Of a DNA stretch of 38,677 bases, positions 31,213 through 38,677 are shown piece by piece. Numbering within the stretch: the stretch's first letter is position 1; the number at the start of each line of letters is the position of its first letter. Source of the stretch: Chara braunii. Lineage: Eukaryota > Streptophyta > Charophyceae > Charales > Characeae. The DNA is taken from positions 203,969 through 242,645 of the forward strand of contig BFEA01000554.1 in the NCBI GenBank assembly GCA_003427395.1, read 5' to 3'. Made by a program: the position numbers and the translations under genes. Under the pieces are notes generated by a model. The model had not been told where the DNA came from. It saw only the letters and a list, made by a program, of their open reading frames with translations, and did not search any database.

Positions 31213-32057
31213 GGGGACTGAAGTCCGCAGTACCGAGAGGAGAGAGAGAAAAGGTAGGGGTGGAAGAAGGGGCAGAGAGGCAAACAATGCACAGACAGTC
31301 CCTGTTCCTCCCTGACCTCGAAGCTTGACACTAATCAAAAAAGAAATTCCCCCCCCCCACGAAATTGCGAATTTCGAGAAATTAAATATGTAATTATTTA
31401 AATAAATTTAATCGGAAAAATACGGACTTAATTAGATAAATTTTAATTTTGGCAAAAAATTAAATATTTAATTAAAGAATATTTAAATTTGCAATAATTA
31501 ATTTTGCAAAAGTTAAATATTCAATTAAAGAATATTTAAAAGTTGCACAAGTGAAAATGAATAAAGTTTAAGCAAGTTTAAACTTTAAAGTTTAAACATT
31601 TAAACATCATTTTAATAATTTCACGACATTTAATCGGGAGAGTTTAGCATCATTACGAGGTCATGCAGTAAGTAGAAGATCAATGGTTGCAGGAAGGTAC
31701 ACAATTTTCTTGAAAAGATTCAAACTTCAACCGCAATGAAGATGCGTTTGCAAAAAGTGAAAGTTCCGTGAAGTTGCAGTTGAATGTGGCCGTGCTCAGG
31801 CCCGATCTGCCTTAATTGGCGCGGTGCCTGGCTGGCACTTACTTCCCATAGACTTGATAGGTCGTTAGGTTAGGTTAGGACTAACCCTAATTAGCGTTAA
31901 TTAGGTTAATCGTAATTAGTGATTCGCTAATTTGCGCAATATGGAGAACAGTCGCAAAACCTAAAATTATAATTCAAACGACCTAATTACTATGTCAGTA
32001 CGAGAAAACAAAAAAAAATTGCAACTTGCGATTTAATGATAACAGAGTACAGGTGTA
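31213..32057 (-). other. A/T-rich leader of the gypsy element
   Basis: No coding frame. Composition switches sharply to A/T at about 31346. Within it a segment of about 32 bases around TTAAAGAATATTTAAA is present twice (about 31453-31490 and 31508-31546). Near 31864-31915 there are GGTTAG/CTAACC words like those at 20165. The leader from primer binding site to gag is about 1.2 kb. Confidence 0.6.
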
Positions 32058-32060
32058 GAT

Positions 32061-32103
<43 letters not shown>
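32058..32103. repeat. (AATC)n, i.e. (GATT)n on the minus strand
   Basis: About eleven tetranucleotide units, 18 bases downstream (minus strand) of the primer binding site. The plus-strand element at 34909 has the same tetranucleotide at the same place. Confidence 0.95.
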
Positions 32104-32120
32104 GCATCCAATGCTGGTCT

Positions 32121-32132
32121 GCTCCGATACCA
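32121..32132 (-). promoter_or_regulatory. tRNA-iMet-type primer binding site
   Basis: The minus strand reads TGGTATCGGAGC, three bases from the LTR edge at 32136. It primes minus-strand DNA synthesis and sets the element's direction. Confidence 0.9.
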
Positions 32133-32135
32133 AAC

Positions 32136-33264
32136 TGTTGCATACTCGTGAAACACAGTCATAATTATGGCACAGATTCCCAGAACCGACCAGATAATAC
32201 AGAGTAAATACAAACACAGTGGAAGACTTGAGATACATGGACTGACTCTGACCTGACTCGGACTGCAAACGAACACTCTCAATCATGCATCCGGGGTGTG
32301 AAAGCCCTGGCCTTGGACATAGACGAAAGGCCAGGGTCTGAGATCATCCAAGGACGAAGGGAGAGAGGAGAGAGACGAAGGGAGGAGGAGAGGGAAGATG
32401 ATGTTAGCTCAATGTTTCCAAAGATAGTATCTTGAAATGTCAGAGGTAGCGAAAATCCGAAATGTTGCGAACACAGTGTCGCACATGTCTCAGATGTCGA
32501 TCTCACAATGTCAAGTACATCTCCAGAGGAAGATGAAATCAGATCCCACTAGTAGTCCTCAACCTGTAGTCCCGATGTCGCTGTCTCCAATGTCATCAGA
32601 ATTTGTAACCATCCTTCATACTTGTAGTAGTCCCGTAGGAGAACCCAGGAGTAGACTTAGACTGAGAAGGTAGGAGGAGAGAGAGAGGGAGAGAGAGAGA
32701 GAGGGAGAGAAGGGGCGGAGGAACAGAGGGAGAGAAGGCAAGGCCTTCCTCCCCGGTACCTGATCCGGTAGCTATGGCGCGGCAGGGCCGCTGCGCTGCT
32801 TCCTTCTCGCCGCTGCGCTCACCTTCTCCTCGCTGCTCAGGCTAACGCTGCTCGCGCTGCGCTAATCCTGCTAACACTGCAGTGTTGCGCTAATCCTGAA
32901 GACTAACGTCCTATCTCACTAACCTTCCTACTGAGGCTGGTACCCAGCCTTTTGTAGTGCAACTGAGCCGCCGGTAGGTCCTATGCTGGACCGGTACCGG
33001 CCTTGTGGCCGTTGGCCTGGGTCTCTACCCCTGGCCTGCCTGAACCGCCGTGCCCCTGGCCTACCTGCGCCTCATCTGAACCGTCATCCCCTTAGGCCTA
33101 CCCTGCCTACCTGGAACCGGGCCCTAACTGGGGCCTGTGTGGCTCAGAATCCCACACCCTCCCCCTCCCCCTTCCCCTCCCCCTTCCCCTCCCCCTCCTC
33201 TTCTCCCGCCTCCTCACCCTTCCCCTCCCCTCCCTCTTTGGAACTGACGACTTAGGATCCAACA
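32136..33264 (-). repeat. 5' LTR of the gypsy element
   Basis: It runs from TGTTGCATAC at the primer-binding-site side to GGATCCAACA at 33264. The two ends form a short inverted repeat with TG..CA termini, as LTRs require. Near the U5 end, CAGGGCTTTCACACC and GGTCGGTTCT are shared with the LTR at 34909-35903. It contains GA-rich tracts (about 32677-32716) and a polypyrimidine run (33157-33236). With no partner LTR in the window the outer edge is inferred only. Confidence 0.65.
33157..33236. repeat. C-rich polypyrimidine tract
   Basis: About 80 bases are almost only C and T, in CCCCCTTCCCCT-like units. On the minus strand the G runs could form G-quadruplexes. It lies within the presumed U3 region. 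Confidence 0.85.
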
Positions 33265-34367
33265 TCGCAAAAAATCGTCAACGGTAAACAGAAAATGAAG
33301 GAGAACCCTTGGTTGGGCAAACCTCAAGTGAAGAAGACAAACAGCAAACATACGACGCACACAGCGCAGCAGGGAAGGGATCATAGAACAGCCCACCTTT
33401 TGGCTAGAGTGATGATATTTCATTGTGTTTAAAGAAGAAGAAGGGTGAATTTTTTTGTTTGGCTATAGAGTGAACCAAGAAGTGAAGGGAGCAGGACAAC
33501 AGGGGCGAGGTCCCACTAGCAACGAGGATTGGATTAAGCGTCTGAACCTGGAATCTGGATGTGTTTTATGCAGAGAAGCAGAAAAGCAGTTCAAGCCAAT
33601 TATCCGCACCTCTCCATAAACACGTCCAGATTCAGGCGTTCAGTCGAATCCTCTTTGCTAGTGGGCCCTCACCCCTGGAGGGCATGGACTACGACAGAAG
33701 CAGGCTAATTGAGAAAAGCAACCTCCAACCAAGAGAAGGGGTGGGAGGGAGGGGGAGGGGGGTGCGCAGGGCGCAACAGACTGAAAAAGAAAGGTCAGGA
33801 AACCATTGAGCTGGTAATGGTACTTCACAATTATGAAGTTGAAACTCGAAACTAAAAGACAGAAGAAAACCAAAAGGGATCAAAGAACTGTCAAAAGGCG
33901 CAAAACATACATTGAGCGAGCAGAACGATGAGCGAAAGGAGATAGCAAGCGTGCAGGAAGCAATGCTACTGCAGTCCGCAGTCCATTCAGAACAGCAACC
34001 TCCAATTTGTTTTTTTTTTTGGGGGGGGGGGAGGAAGTTAGGGCACAGATAGAGACGATGTGGACCCTGTAAAACCACACGCCTTCCCAATCCCCCCCTC
34101 TCACCCGCCCACCATGCAGGAAGGGGAGAATGGGCCATGTGGATATGGTCGTATGGACGTAAAAAGGTACTCAGCCTCTAGCCACATATCATAGTCCGAC
34201 CCCAGTACGACAAGGGAATATAACGAGAGTGGGATGTGCATAAACTCATGGCTGTGTGATTCATACACAAAGTTGAAGAACTGTGGTTGCTGCTTCTTAT
34301 ATATACCCATCCTTCCTTCCTACTCAAAAAACGGAACAACAAAAGAAGGGGGTGGAGGGGAAGTAAA
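33265..34367. other. No recognised gene
   Basis: Random-looking short frames. A T-run directly followed by a G-run lies at about 34008-34031. TATATATA occurs near 34297, about 70 bases upstream of the U6-like sequence, which is further than the roughly 30 bases normal for plant U6 promoters. Confidence 0.4.
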
Positions 34368-34430
34368 GGGGAGGAGGACATCTGTTGAAATTGGAACAAT
34401 GCAGAGAAGATTAGCATGGCCCCTGCACAA
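34368..34430 (+). pseudogene. U6 snRNA retropseudogene, 3' truncated with A-rich tail
   Basis: The segment GGACATCTGTTGAAATTGGA continues through ACAATGCAGAGAAGATTAGC to ATGGCCCCTGCACAA. It follows U6 spliceosomal RNA from the 5' stem's 3' side to just past the catalytic AGC region. The invariant ACAGAGA box reads GCAGAGA, one base changed; the AGC triad (TTAGCATGG) is intact. After CTGCACAA the sequence turns to A7, GGGG, A12, GGGG, in place of the rest of U6. Truncation followed by A-rich DNA is typical of snRNA copies made by LINE reverse transcriptase. No proper upstream sequence element was seen, so it is probably not expressed. Confidence 0.85.
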
Positions 34431-34521
34431 AAAAAGGGGAAAAAAAAAAAAGGGGAGGAGGAAGACCACCTGCTGTTCTTAGTCAGTCCCTGTTGTAGTT
34501 GGTGCAATTTAACCAATCAGG

Positions 34522-34637
34522 GCATACTCACACGAGGACTTTTTGACTTCTCTGAGGACATAATTGCGGTCAGGTGCATCCAGGTCTGCCCGTAAAAGAG
34601 ATCAGACACATTCAGGAAAGTCCTCATGTGAGTATGC
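34522..34637. mobile_element. 116-bp MITE-like element with 21-bp terminal inverted repeats
   Basis: The left terminus GCATACTCACACGAGGACTT (34522-34542) and the reverse complement of the right terminus (34617-34637) match at 20 of 21 bases. The interior of about 74 bases has no coding capacity. The size and structure fit a miniature inverted-repeat element moved by a DNA transposase encoded elsewhere. I could not define a target-site duplication, so the superfamily is open. Confidence 0.65.
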
Positions 34638-34754
34638 TGTCAGACGGCCAAATGGATCTATTGATTCTATTCACAGTGCGTAGTCTACTGAGAATTGAGT
34701 CCGCTGCAAGTACTTCACAGTCCATGTCATACATGCAAAGTGCACGCCGTGCCT

Positions 34755-34804
34755 TCCAGTGCGATCCCAGGTACCCAGCGCAATCGAGTGGGATCCCAGG
34801 TACA
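34755..34804. repeat. Detached unit of the 29-bp minisatellite
   Basis: It contains CAGTGCGATCCCAGGTACCC and GCGCAATCGAGTGGGATCCC. Over about 46 bases it matches 22449-22494 with three differences, including the rarer CAATCGAG variant. It is about 12 kb from the array. Confidence 0.85.
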
Positions 34805-34908
34805 GAAGAGCAACCAGTGTACTGTCAGAGTTCATTGTCGGTCCCATAGCGCTACTGAAAAGTGCAGAAGAAAGGAAAAAGAAACATTTGCAGACAAAGG
34901 TCCTCGAT

Positions 34909-35903
34909 TGTGTCATACTGCGCACCACACGGGCCTGCAGGGCCCGACCAGGTGGAGTAAGGGCCCTCCAGGCCCTGTGTCGTTTCAGCCTAAAAAGGAG
35001 GGCCAATTTTAGGCCCTCTTGAAGTCGACCTTTCCTGAAACTTAGGCGCCAGACCAGGGATAAGCGCAGGCCATTTTTAGGCCCGTTTCAAGACAACCTT
35101 TTTCTGAACTTGGGCGCCAGGGTCTGGCACGATTCGACATTGGCAAGAGCAGCCTCCCAGTCGGACCAGCGCTATATAGTGCTGGTACGCCCGGGAGGGC
35201 AGAGGCAGTTGAGGAGGTAGTCTTCAGGATTCGGCAGCAGCACTCTGCGGAGCGCTGCAGTAGTAGTAGATAGGAGTAGTCTTCAGCGCTGGGCGCTTAG
35301 AGTAGCGTTAGAGAGGGAGGAGAGTAGCGGAGGCCAGGAACCTTACATGCGACGCCATCGCTCCAGCTTCGTCTTCGAGGTACCTGCAGCAAGGCGCCAC
35401 TTTTCGCAGGTTAGTACCGGGCACCAGGAGAAAGAGAGAGAGAGAGAGAGAGTTCTTCTTCTTCCTCCAGTCCACCATCGCTCCCTCCCCCTCCAGCTAC
35501 CTGACTCCTCAGTATCAGCAGACTACGAGAGATAGAGAGAGAGAGAGATTTGTGACTTTGGGATGTTGACGACATTTGGATACAGACTCGACTTTGGGAC
35601 AGCGACATTGGATGGGAATTATTTGGGATCTATATCGAAGACTTGGTGTTGACGACATCCTCATCCCTCCCTTCCTCTTCATCTGATCCCCCTCCTCTTC
35701 ATCTATGTATGATCTGGGCCTGGCGCATTCGTCCTGTGTGTAGTGCCAGGGCCTTTCACACCTTGCGATGATGATGTATGTTTGGTCTGCATTGCGACTT
35801 TGATTGGTCTGGTCATTGGTATTTGAGCCTTCCGCTGCGCTATCCTGTACTATGTGAGAGAGGTCGGTTCTTGTTCTGGTCTGGACCGTTACGGTATGCG
35901 GCA
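34909..35903 (+). repeat. 5' LTR
   Basis: It starts TGTGTCATACTGCGC and ends GGTATGCGGCA; the ends are weakly inverted (TG...CATAC / GTATG...CA). It matches the copy near 37915-38677 in order: GGCCCTGTGTCGTTTCAGCC, ATTGGCAAGAGCAGCCTCC, the CTATATAG box, GTCTTCAGGATTCGGCAGCA, TCTTCAGCGCTGGGCGC and CAGGTTAGTACC. It contains (GA)n near 35432-35450. Length is about 995 bp. Confidence 0.75.
35173..35178 (+). promoter_or_regulatory. LTR TATA box
   Basis: CTATATAG lies downstream of GGCGCCAG repeats and ATTGGCAAGAGCAG. It is conserved in the second LTR (38264-38269) and in the fragment at 17745-18526. Likely the U3 core promoter, placing the RNA start about 30 bases later. Confidence 0.55.
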
Positions 35904-35906
35904 GTT

Positions 35907-35918
35907 TGGTATCGGAGC
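35907..35918 (+). promoter_or_regulatory. tRNA-iMet-type primer binding site
   Basis: TGGTATCGGAGC lies three bases after the LTR end (GCGGCA). It is identical to the sites at 13347 and 32121, but on the plus strand. Confidence 0.9.
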
Positions 35919-35964
35919 GGACCTCTCAATCAGAGGATGCGCCCAATCAAGGAGCCAGCTTGCT

Positions 35965-35972
35965 TGATTGAC

Positions 35973-36041
<69 letters not shown>
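35965..36041. repeat. (GATT)n tetranucleotide repeat
   Basis: About nineteen units, 47 bases downstream of the primer binding site. The same unit on the coding strand follows the primer binding site of the gypsy element (32058-32103). Confidence 0.95.
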
Positions 36042-37383
36042 TGCAATCAGACTCGCTCTCATTCACACTTTTCATGCATGTAAACAGTAGCGCAGCAAAC
36101 TGGCGACATGTGCCCACTCAAATCTCAAAGATACGGAAACCCAGACACGAGTTCACTTTCAATGACTATGGCGACTCAGCGCCCAAACAACTCACTGTTC
36201 ACATACACCGGATCACCCTGGATATCCCACACGCGTTACTCAGCACTCACACACACACACACACACACTATACACTAACTCTAGCTATGGTGGCTATGGC
36301 CACAACTACCCCATCGCTATGCTACGCTCCTTCCCTCTCGCCCACTTCAGCTTCGGGCGTCACTGCAGACCTCCTTGCACAAGTCGCTGTGACAGCGCTT
36401 CCGCATGGCTCACGCAGGAATGAATGAATGGCTGGGNGCTGCCTCTTGTTTTATACTTCTGAAACTCGTTGGTCTGCCCTTTCCCATCGGCCCATGGTGC
36501 TCACAGTCCCTTGTGGTACTTGCTGGACTGGACTGGGACTGACTGGACCTTACCGCTGACTGAATGGGGACTCACTGCTAACCTACCGAGGTCGTACTGC
36601 AATTGCACTGTAGTTAGTCCACCACTTGACTCACCACTTGCCCACTTGCCCACTTGCTGACCTTCTAGAAGGGCTACAGCTAAGACTTCTGCAACTCGTT
36701 AAGACTTCTATTCTACAGATCTACAGATCGAACCCCTCCTACCTACGGACCTATGACAGCCTACCAACTGTTTTACGAATACACAGGTCACGGGTTTAAC
36801 TCTCGGGGTCTACTCAGGTACTGTACACAGGTAGGGCAAGGTCTAGGGATCGAGCCCTGGGATCTGCATCTGCTACTGCAAAGAGGTGAAAACCGTTTCA
36901 GATTGATTGATATATTAGTTAATCAAGTAGGGCTTCGTCAAATCTCTGCAAAAAAAAAAATTGCAACAGATCTCCGAAACTTCGGATATTAGTATTTCGT
37001 TTTTTTTGTTTCACTCTGGGCATATTAGGTGAACTGCGGAGGTTGTCATATTCTCGGAAACTGGATGTATCCTTCTCTGAAAGTGGAACCTCCATTCTAT
37101 TTCGCGCAAAAAAACAAATTTCAAGATCGCATTTTTTTTTTTAAACCGAAACTTTGCGAAACCTTGCCTAGATCTCGCTCATAGCATTCCTCCGTAATGC
37201 CCCATTAATAGCCAATCGACAGATATTCAAAAAAAAGAAAAAAAGAAAAAAAAAGAAAAGGGGGGATCCTCTTCTTTTATTTTTTTATTTTGTTCTGCTG
37301 ATTAGGACCGGGAATGGAAAGTGCAGTTTGGTGACCTTCCTGCGTTCCCTCCCCCGCAGTCCTTTGCCTGCGTTCCCGGTTTG
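36042..37383 (+). other. Leader of the plus-strand LTR element
   Basis: No convincing coding frame. It contains (AC)n at 36248-36268, one N near 36436, A10-12 runs near 36950-36961, and T/A-rich DNA at 36995-37260. GGGATCGAGCCC near 36847-36858 resembles a pol III B box and is followed about 95 bases later by an A run, so a tRNA-derived SINE may be present; this is weak. Confidence 0.45.
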
Positions 37384-37476
37384 GTAAGTGCCACATCCAC
37401 AGCAGTGCCACGTCAGTAGCAGTGCCACATCAGCAGTGCCACGACAGTAGCAGTGACACGTCAGCAGTGCCCTGCC
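37384..37476 (+). repeat. TGCCACRTCAGCA motif array directly upstream of gag
   Basis: Five to six copies such as GTGCCACGTCAGTAGCA, GTGCCACATCAGCA and GTGACACGTCAGCA, spaced about 14-18 bases, end five bases before the gag ATG at 37481. It is the same motif and strand sense as the array in the gypsy element (31050-31212). Confidence 0.8.
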
Positions 37477-37480
37477 ACCA

Positions 37481-37960
37481 TGACGGTTTCAGTTTTGGGC
37501 ATGCCAGGCCAACTGGCCACCGAGTCCATTGCCGAGTTCCGGAAGCGGATCCAAGATCAGCTTGCACAGATCGAGGCTGAGGAACAGCGCCAGGCGGCAG
37601 CCGAGGCTGCCCACCTACAGGCTGAAGCGGAGGCAGCGACTTCAGGCCGCAGCTGACGCAGATGCCCAGGCCCCCCGCAGGCAGGCCCTAGATCTGCTGC
37701 AGCGGCACGAAGCCGCCAGCGTCGACAGGCTCAAGTTCTAGCATTTTGAACCATCCGAGAGCCACGACGACACGATAACGGAAGAGCAGCACAAGGAGTT
37801 TCTCTCCAAACTCGTGACCCGGTTGGTTCATACTTGTAACCACCTGCAGTCCGAGTTAGAGAAACAGCACCAGGAACTGGAGAACCTCTGTTACATGCTG
37901 CGCCTGCAACAGGCTGCACGGGCCATTTCCAGGCCCGTGACGTTTTCAGGCCAAAAGCCT
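37481..37960 (+). pseudogene. Gag N-terminal fragment with coiled coil
   Basis: The frame opens MTVSVLGMPGQLATESIAEF and runs through a Glu/Gln/Ala coiled coil (about residues 20-55) to a TGA near 37654. Reading continues in another frame (DADAQAPRRQALDLLQRHEA), then, after a further shift, HTCNHLQSELEKQHQELENL. The last piece resembles YTCNWQQRELLAMRQ in the gypsy gag at 30927, so the two gags are related. The capsid part is missing: LTR sequence starts at about 37915. The ATG lies just after the motif array. Confidence 0.65.
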
Positions 37961-38040
37961 GAAAACAAGGGCCTACAGGCCCTGTGTCGTTTCAGCCTGA
38001 AAGCCTGAAAACAAGGGCCTACAGGCCCTGTGTCGTTTCA
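37957..38040 (+). repeat. 46-bp tandem duplication in U3
   Basis: Units starting GCCTGAAAACAAGGGCCTAC occur at 37957 and 38003. Each contains the inverted repeat AGGGCCT-AC-AGGCCCT. The other LTR has a single diverged copy. Confidence 0.85.
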
Positions 38041-38263
38041 GGCTAAATCAGGGCCTTTCCAGCCCTGAGGGTTTTCAGCCTGAAACTGAGGGCCATTTCC
38101 GGGCCCTCATCAGTTCGACCTGACCTGAAACTCAGGCAACAAACCAGGGTTTTAGCACAGGCCATTTCGGGCCTGTTTTCAAGACAACCCCTGGTTGAGC
38201 TTCAACGCCAGGGTCTGGCACGTTTCGGCATTGGCAAGAGCAGCCTCCTGGATGGGCCAGCAC

Positions 38264-38269
38264 TATATA
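38264..38269 (+). promoter_or_regulatory. LTR TATA box (3' LTR)
   Basis: CTATATAG lies in the same context as at 35173, so the second LTR could drive transcription into DNA to the right. Confidence 0.5.
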
Positions 38270-38641
38270 GGACTGGCCCGCCCTGCAGGCAGGCAGGTAG
38301 TTCCTAGGTACTTCCCAGGCACTTCACGTGCAGTTCAGGAGGCAGGAGGTAGTCTTCAGGATTCGGCAGCAGCACTCTGGAGGAGCGCTGCAGTAGTAGT
38401 GGCAGTGTTAGCAGTAGTCTTCAGCGCTGGGCGCCATAGGAGCTACAGTAGTACTAGAGAGAGAGAGATTGGGCGGAGGCCAGGGAGACTTACCTGCAGC
38501 GCCATTGCTCCAGCTTCGTCTTCGAGGTACCTGCAGCACAGAGCCATCTTCACAGGTTAGTACCTGGCACATGAGAGAGAGAGTTCTTCTTCCTCTTCTC
38601 AGTCCACCATCTCCTTCTCACCCTCTCGTCAGATCAGCAGA

Positions 38642-38644
<3 letters not shown>

Positions 38645-38677
<33 letters not shown>
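38645..38677. repeat. (GA)n microsatellite at the window end
   Basis: A GA run continues to the last base, corresponding to the (GA)n of the other LTR copies. Confidence 0.9.

Larger units (their letters stand above)
23770..33264 (-). mobile_element. Chromovirus-type Ty3/gypsy retrotransposon, minus strand, disrupted
   Basis: In minus-strand order: LTR (33264-32136), primer binding site (32132-32121), a leader with two repeat blocks, gag (30927-29098), protease (about 29180-28359), RT and RNase H (28280-26741), a foreign insert (about 26740-25213), integrase and chromodomain (25212-23770). Protease, RT, RNase H, integrase is the Ty3/gypsy order, and the C-terminal chromodomain marks a chromovirus. 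The reading frame is broken by several stops and frameshifts. The 3' LTR is not seen. Confidence 0.9.
34909..38677 (+). mobile_element. Plus-strand LTR element with gag only; runs off the right edge
   Basis: LTR (34909-35903), primer binding site (35907), (GATT)n, a leader of about 1.5 kb, a motif array, a gag fragment (37481 to about 37950), then a second LTR copy that continues past the window. There is no protease, RT or integrase between the LTRs. Like the element at 9715-14061, gag abuts the 3' LTR directly. It shares leader features with the autonomous gypsy element at 23770-33264, which could have supplied its enzymes. Confidence 0.75.
37915..38677 (+). repeat. 3' LTR copy, incomplete at the window edge
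   Basis: It matches 34909-35903 from the GGGCCATTTCCAGGCCCG region onward. By comparison with the first LTR, about 320 further bases should lie beyond the window. Its left edge is blurred by a 46-bp tandem duplication and the fusion to gag. Confidence 0.75.

Noticed and set aside
34290-34305. TATA box as a functional U6 promoter
   Set aside because: It lies about 70 bases upstream of the U6-like start, not about 30; no upstream sequence element was found and U6 is truncated.

Overview
This window is almost entirely repetitive nuclear DNA from a plant-lineage eukaryote. I found no intact host gene. The best guess at the organism is a streptophyte alga of the Chara type. The grounds are a chromodomain Ty3/gypsy element, tRNA-iMet-type primer binding sites, a zf-RVT LINE, a plastid ndhF-like fragment and an organelle group II intron maturase fragment. 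The resemblance of the retroelement proteins to those I associate with Chara braunii is recollection, not a search result. It is draft assembly: there is a 339-base N gap at 23431-23769, a single N near 36436, and a sequencing-library adapter junction left inside the sequence at 11235-11272.

Layout. 1-548 holds a leader, a primer binding site and an LTR start of a minus-strand LTR element running off the left edge. 549-6158 is a decayed plus-strand LINE (ORF1, endonuclease, reverse transcriptase, zf-RVT, poly-A). 6159-9714 is low-complexity and unrecognised DNA with a group II intron RT fragment at 7035-7172. 9715-14061 is a minus-strand, gag-only LTR element; its left LTR carries a 225-bp plastid insert and its gag is split by the adapter. 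15274-17741 is a plus-strand gypsy remnant (gag, zinc knuckle, protease) cut off by a minus-strand LTR fragment at 17745-18526. 18527-23430 is gene-poor, with another primer binding site (20253), a 29-bp minisatellite (about 22420-23105) and a hairpin insertion inside that array.

23770-33264 is the largest element: a minus-strand chromovirus with LTR, primer binding site, long leader, gag, protease, RT, RNase H, integrase and chromodomain. Stops and frameshifts disable it, and a roughly 1.5-kb poly-A-ended retroposon splits it. 33265-34908 holds a U6 snRNA retropseudogene and a 116-bp MITE-like element. 34909-38677 is a plus-strand LTR element of a related family, again with only gag between its LTRs, continuing past the right edge.

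How the parts relate. The two rightmost LTR elements share LTR terminal sequences, primer binding site, a (GATT)n tract just downstream of it, and an array of TGCCACRTCAGCA-like motifs upstream of a coiled-coil gag. They appear to be an autonomous and a non-autonomous branch of one lineage. No new host-encoded system is supported. The most useful observations are the adapter artefact, the organelle DNA captures, the U6 retrocopy and the shared leader architecture.
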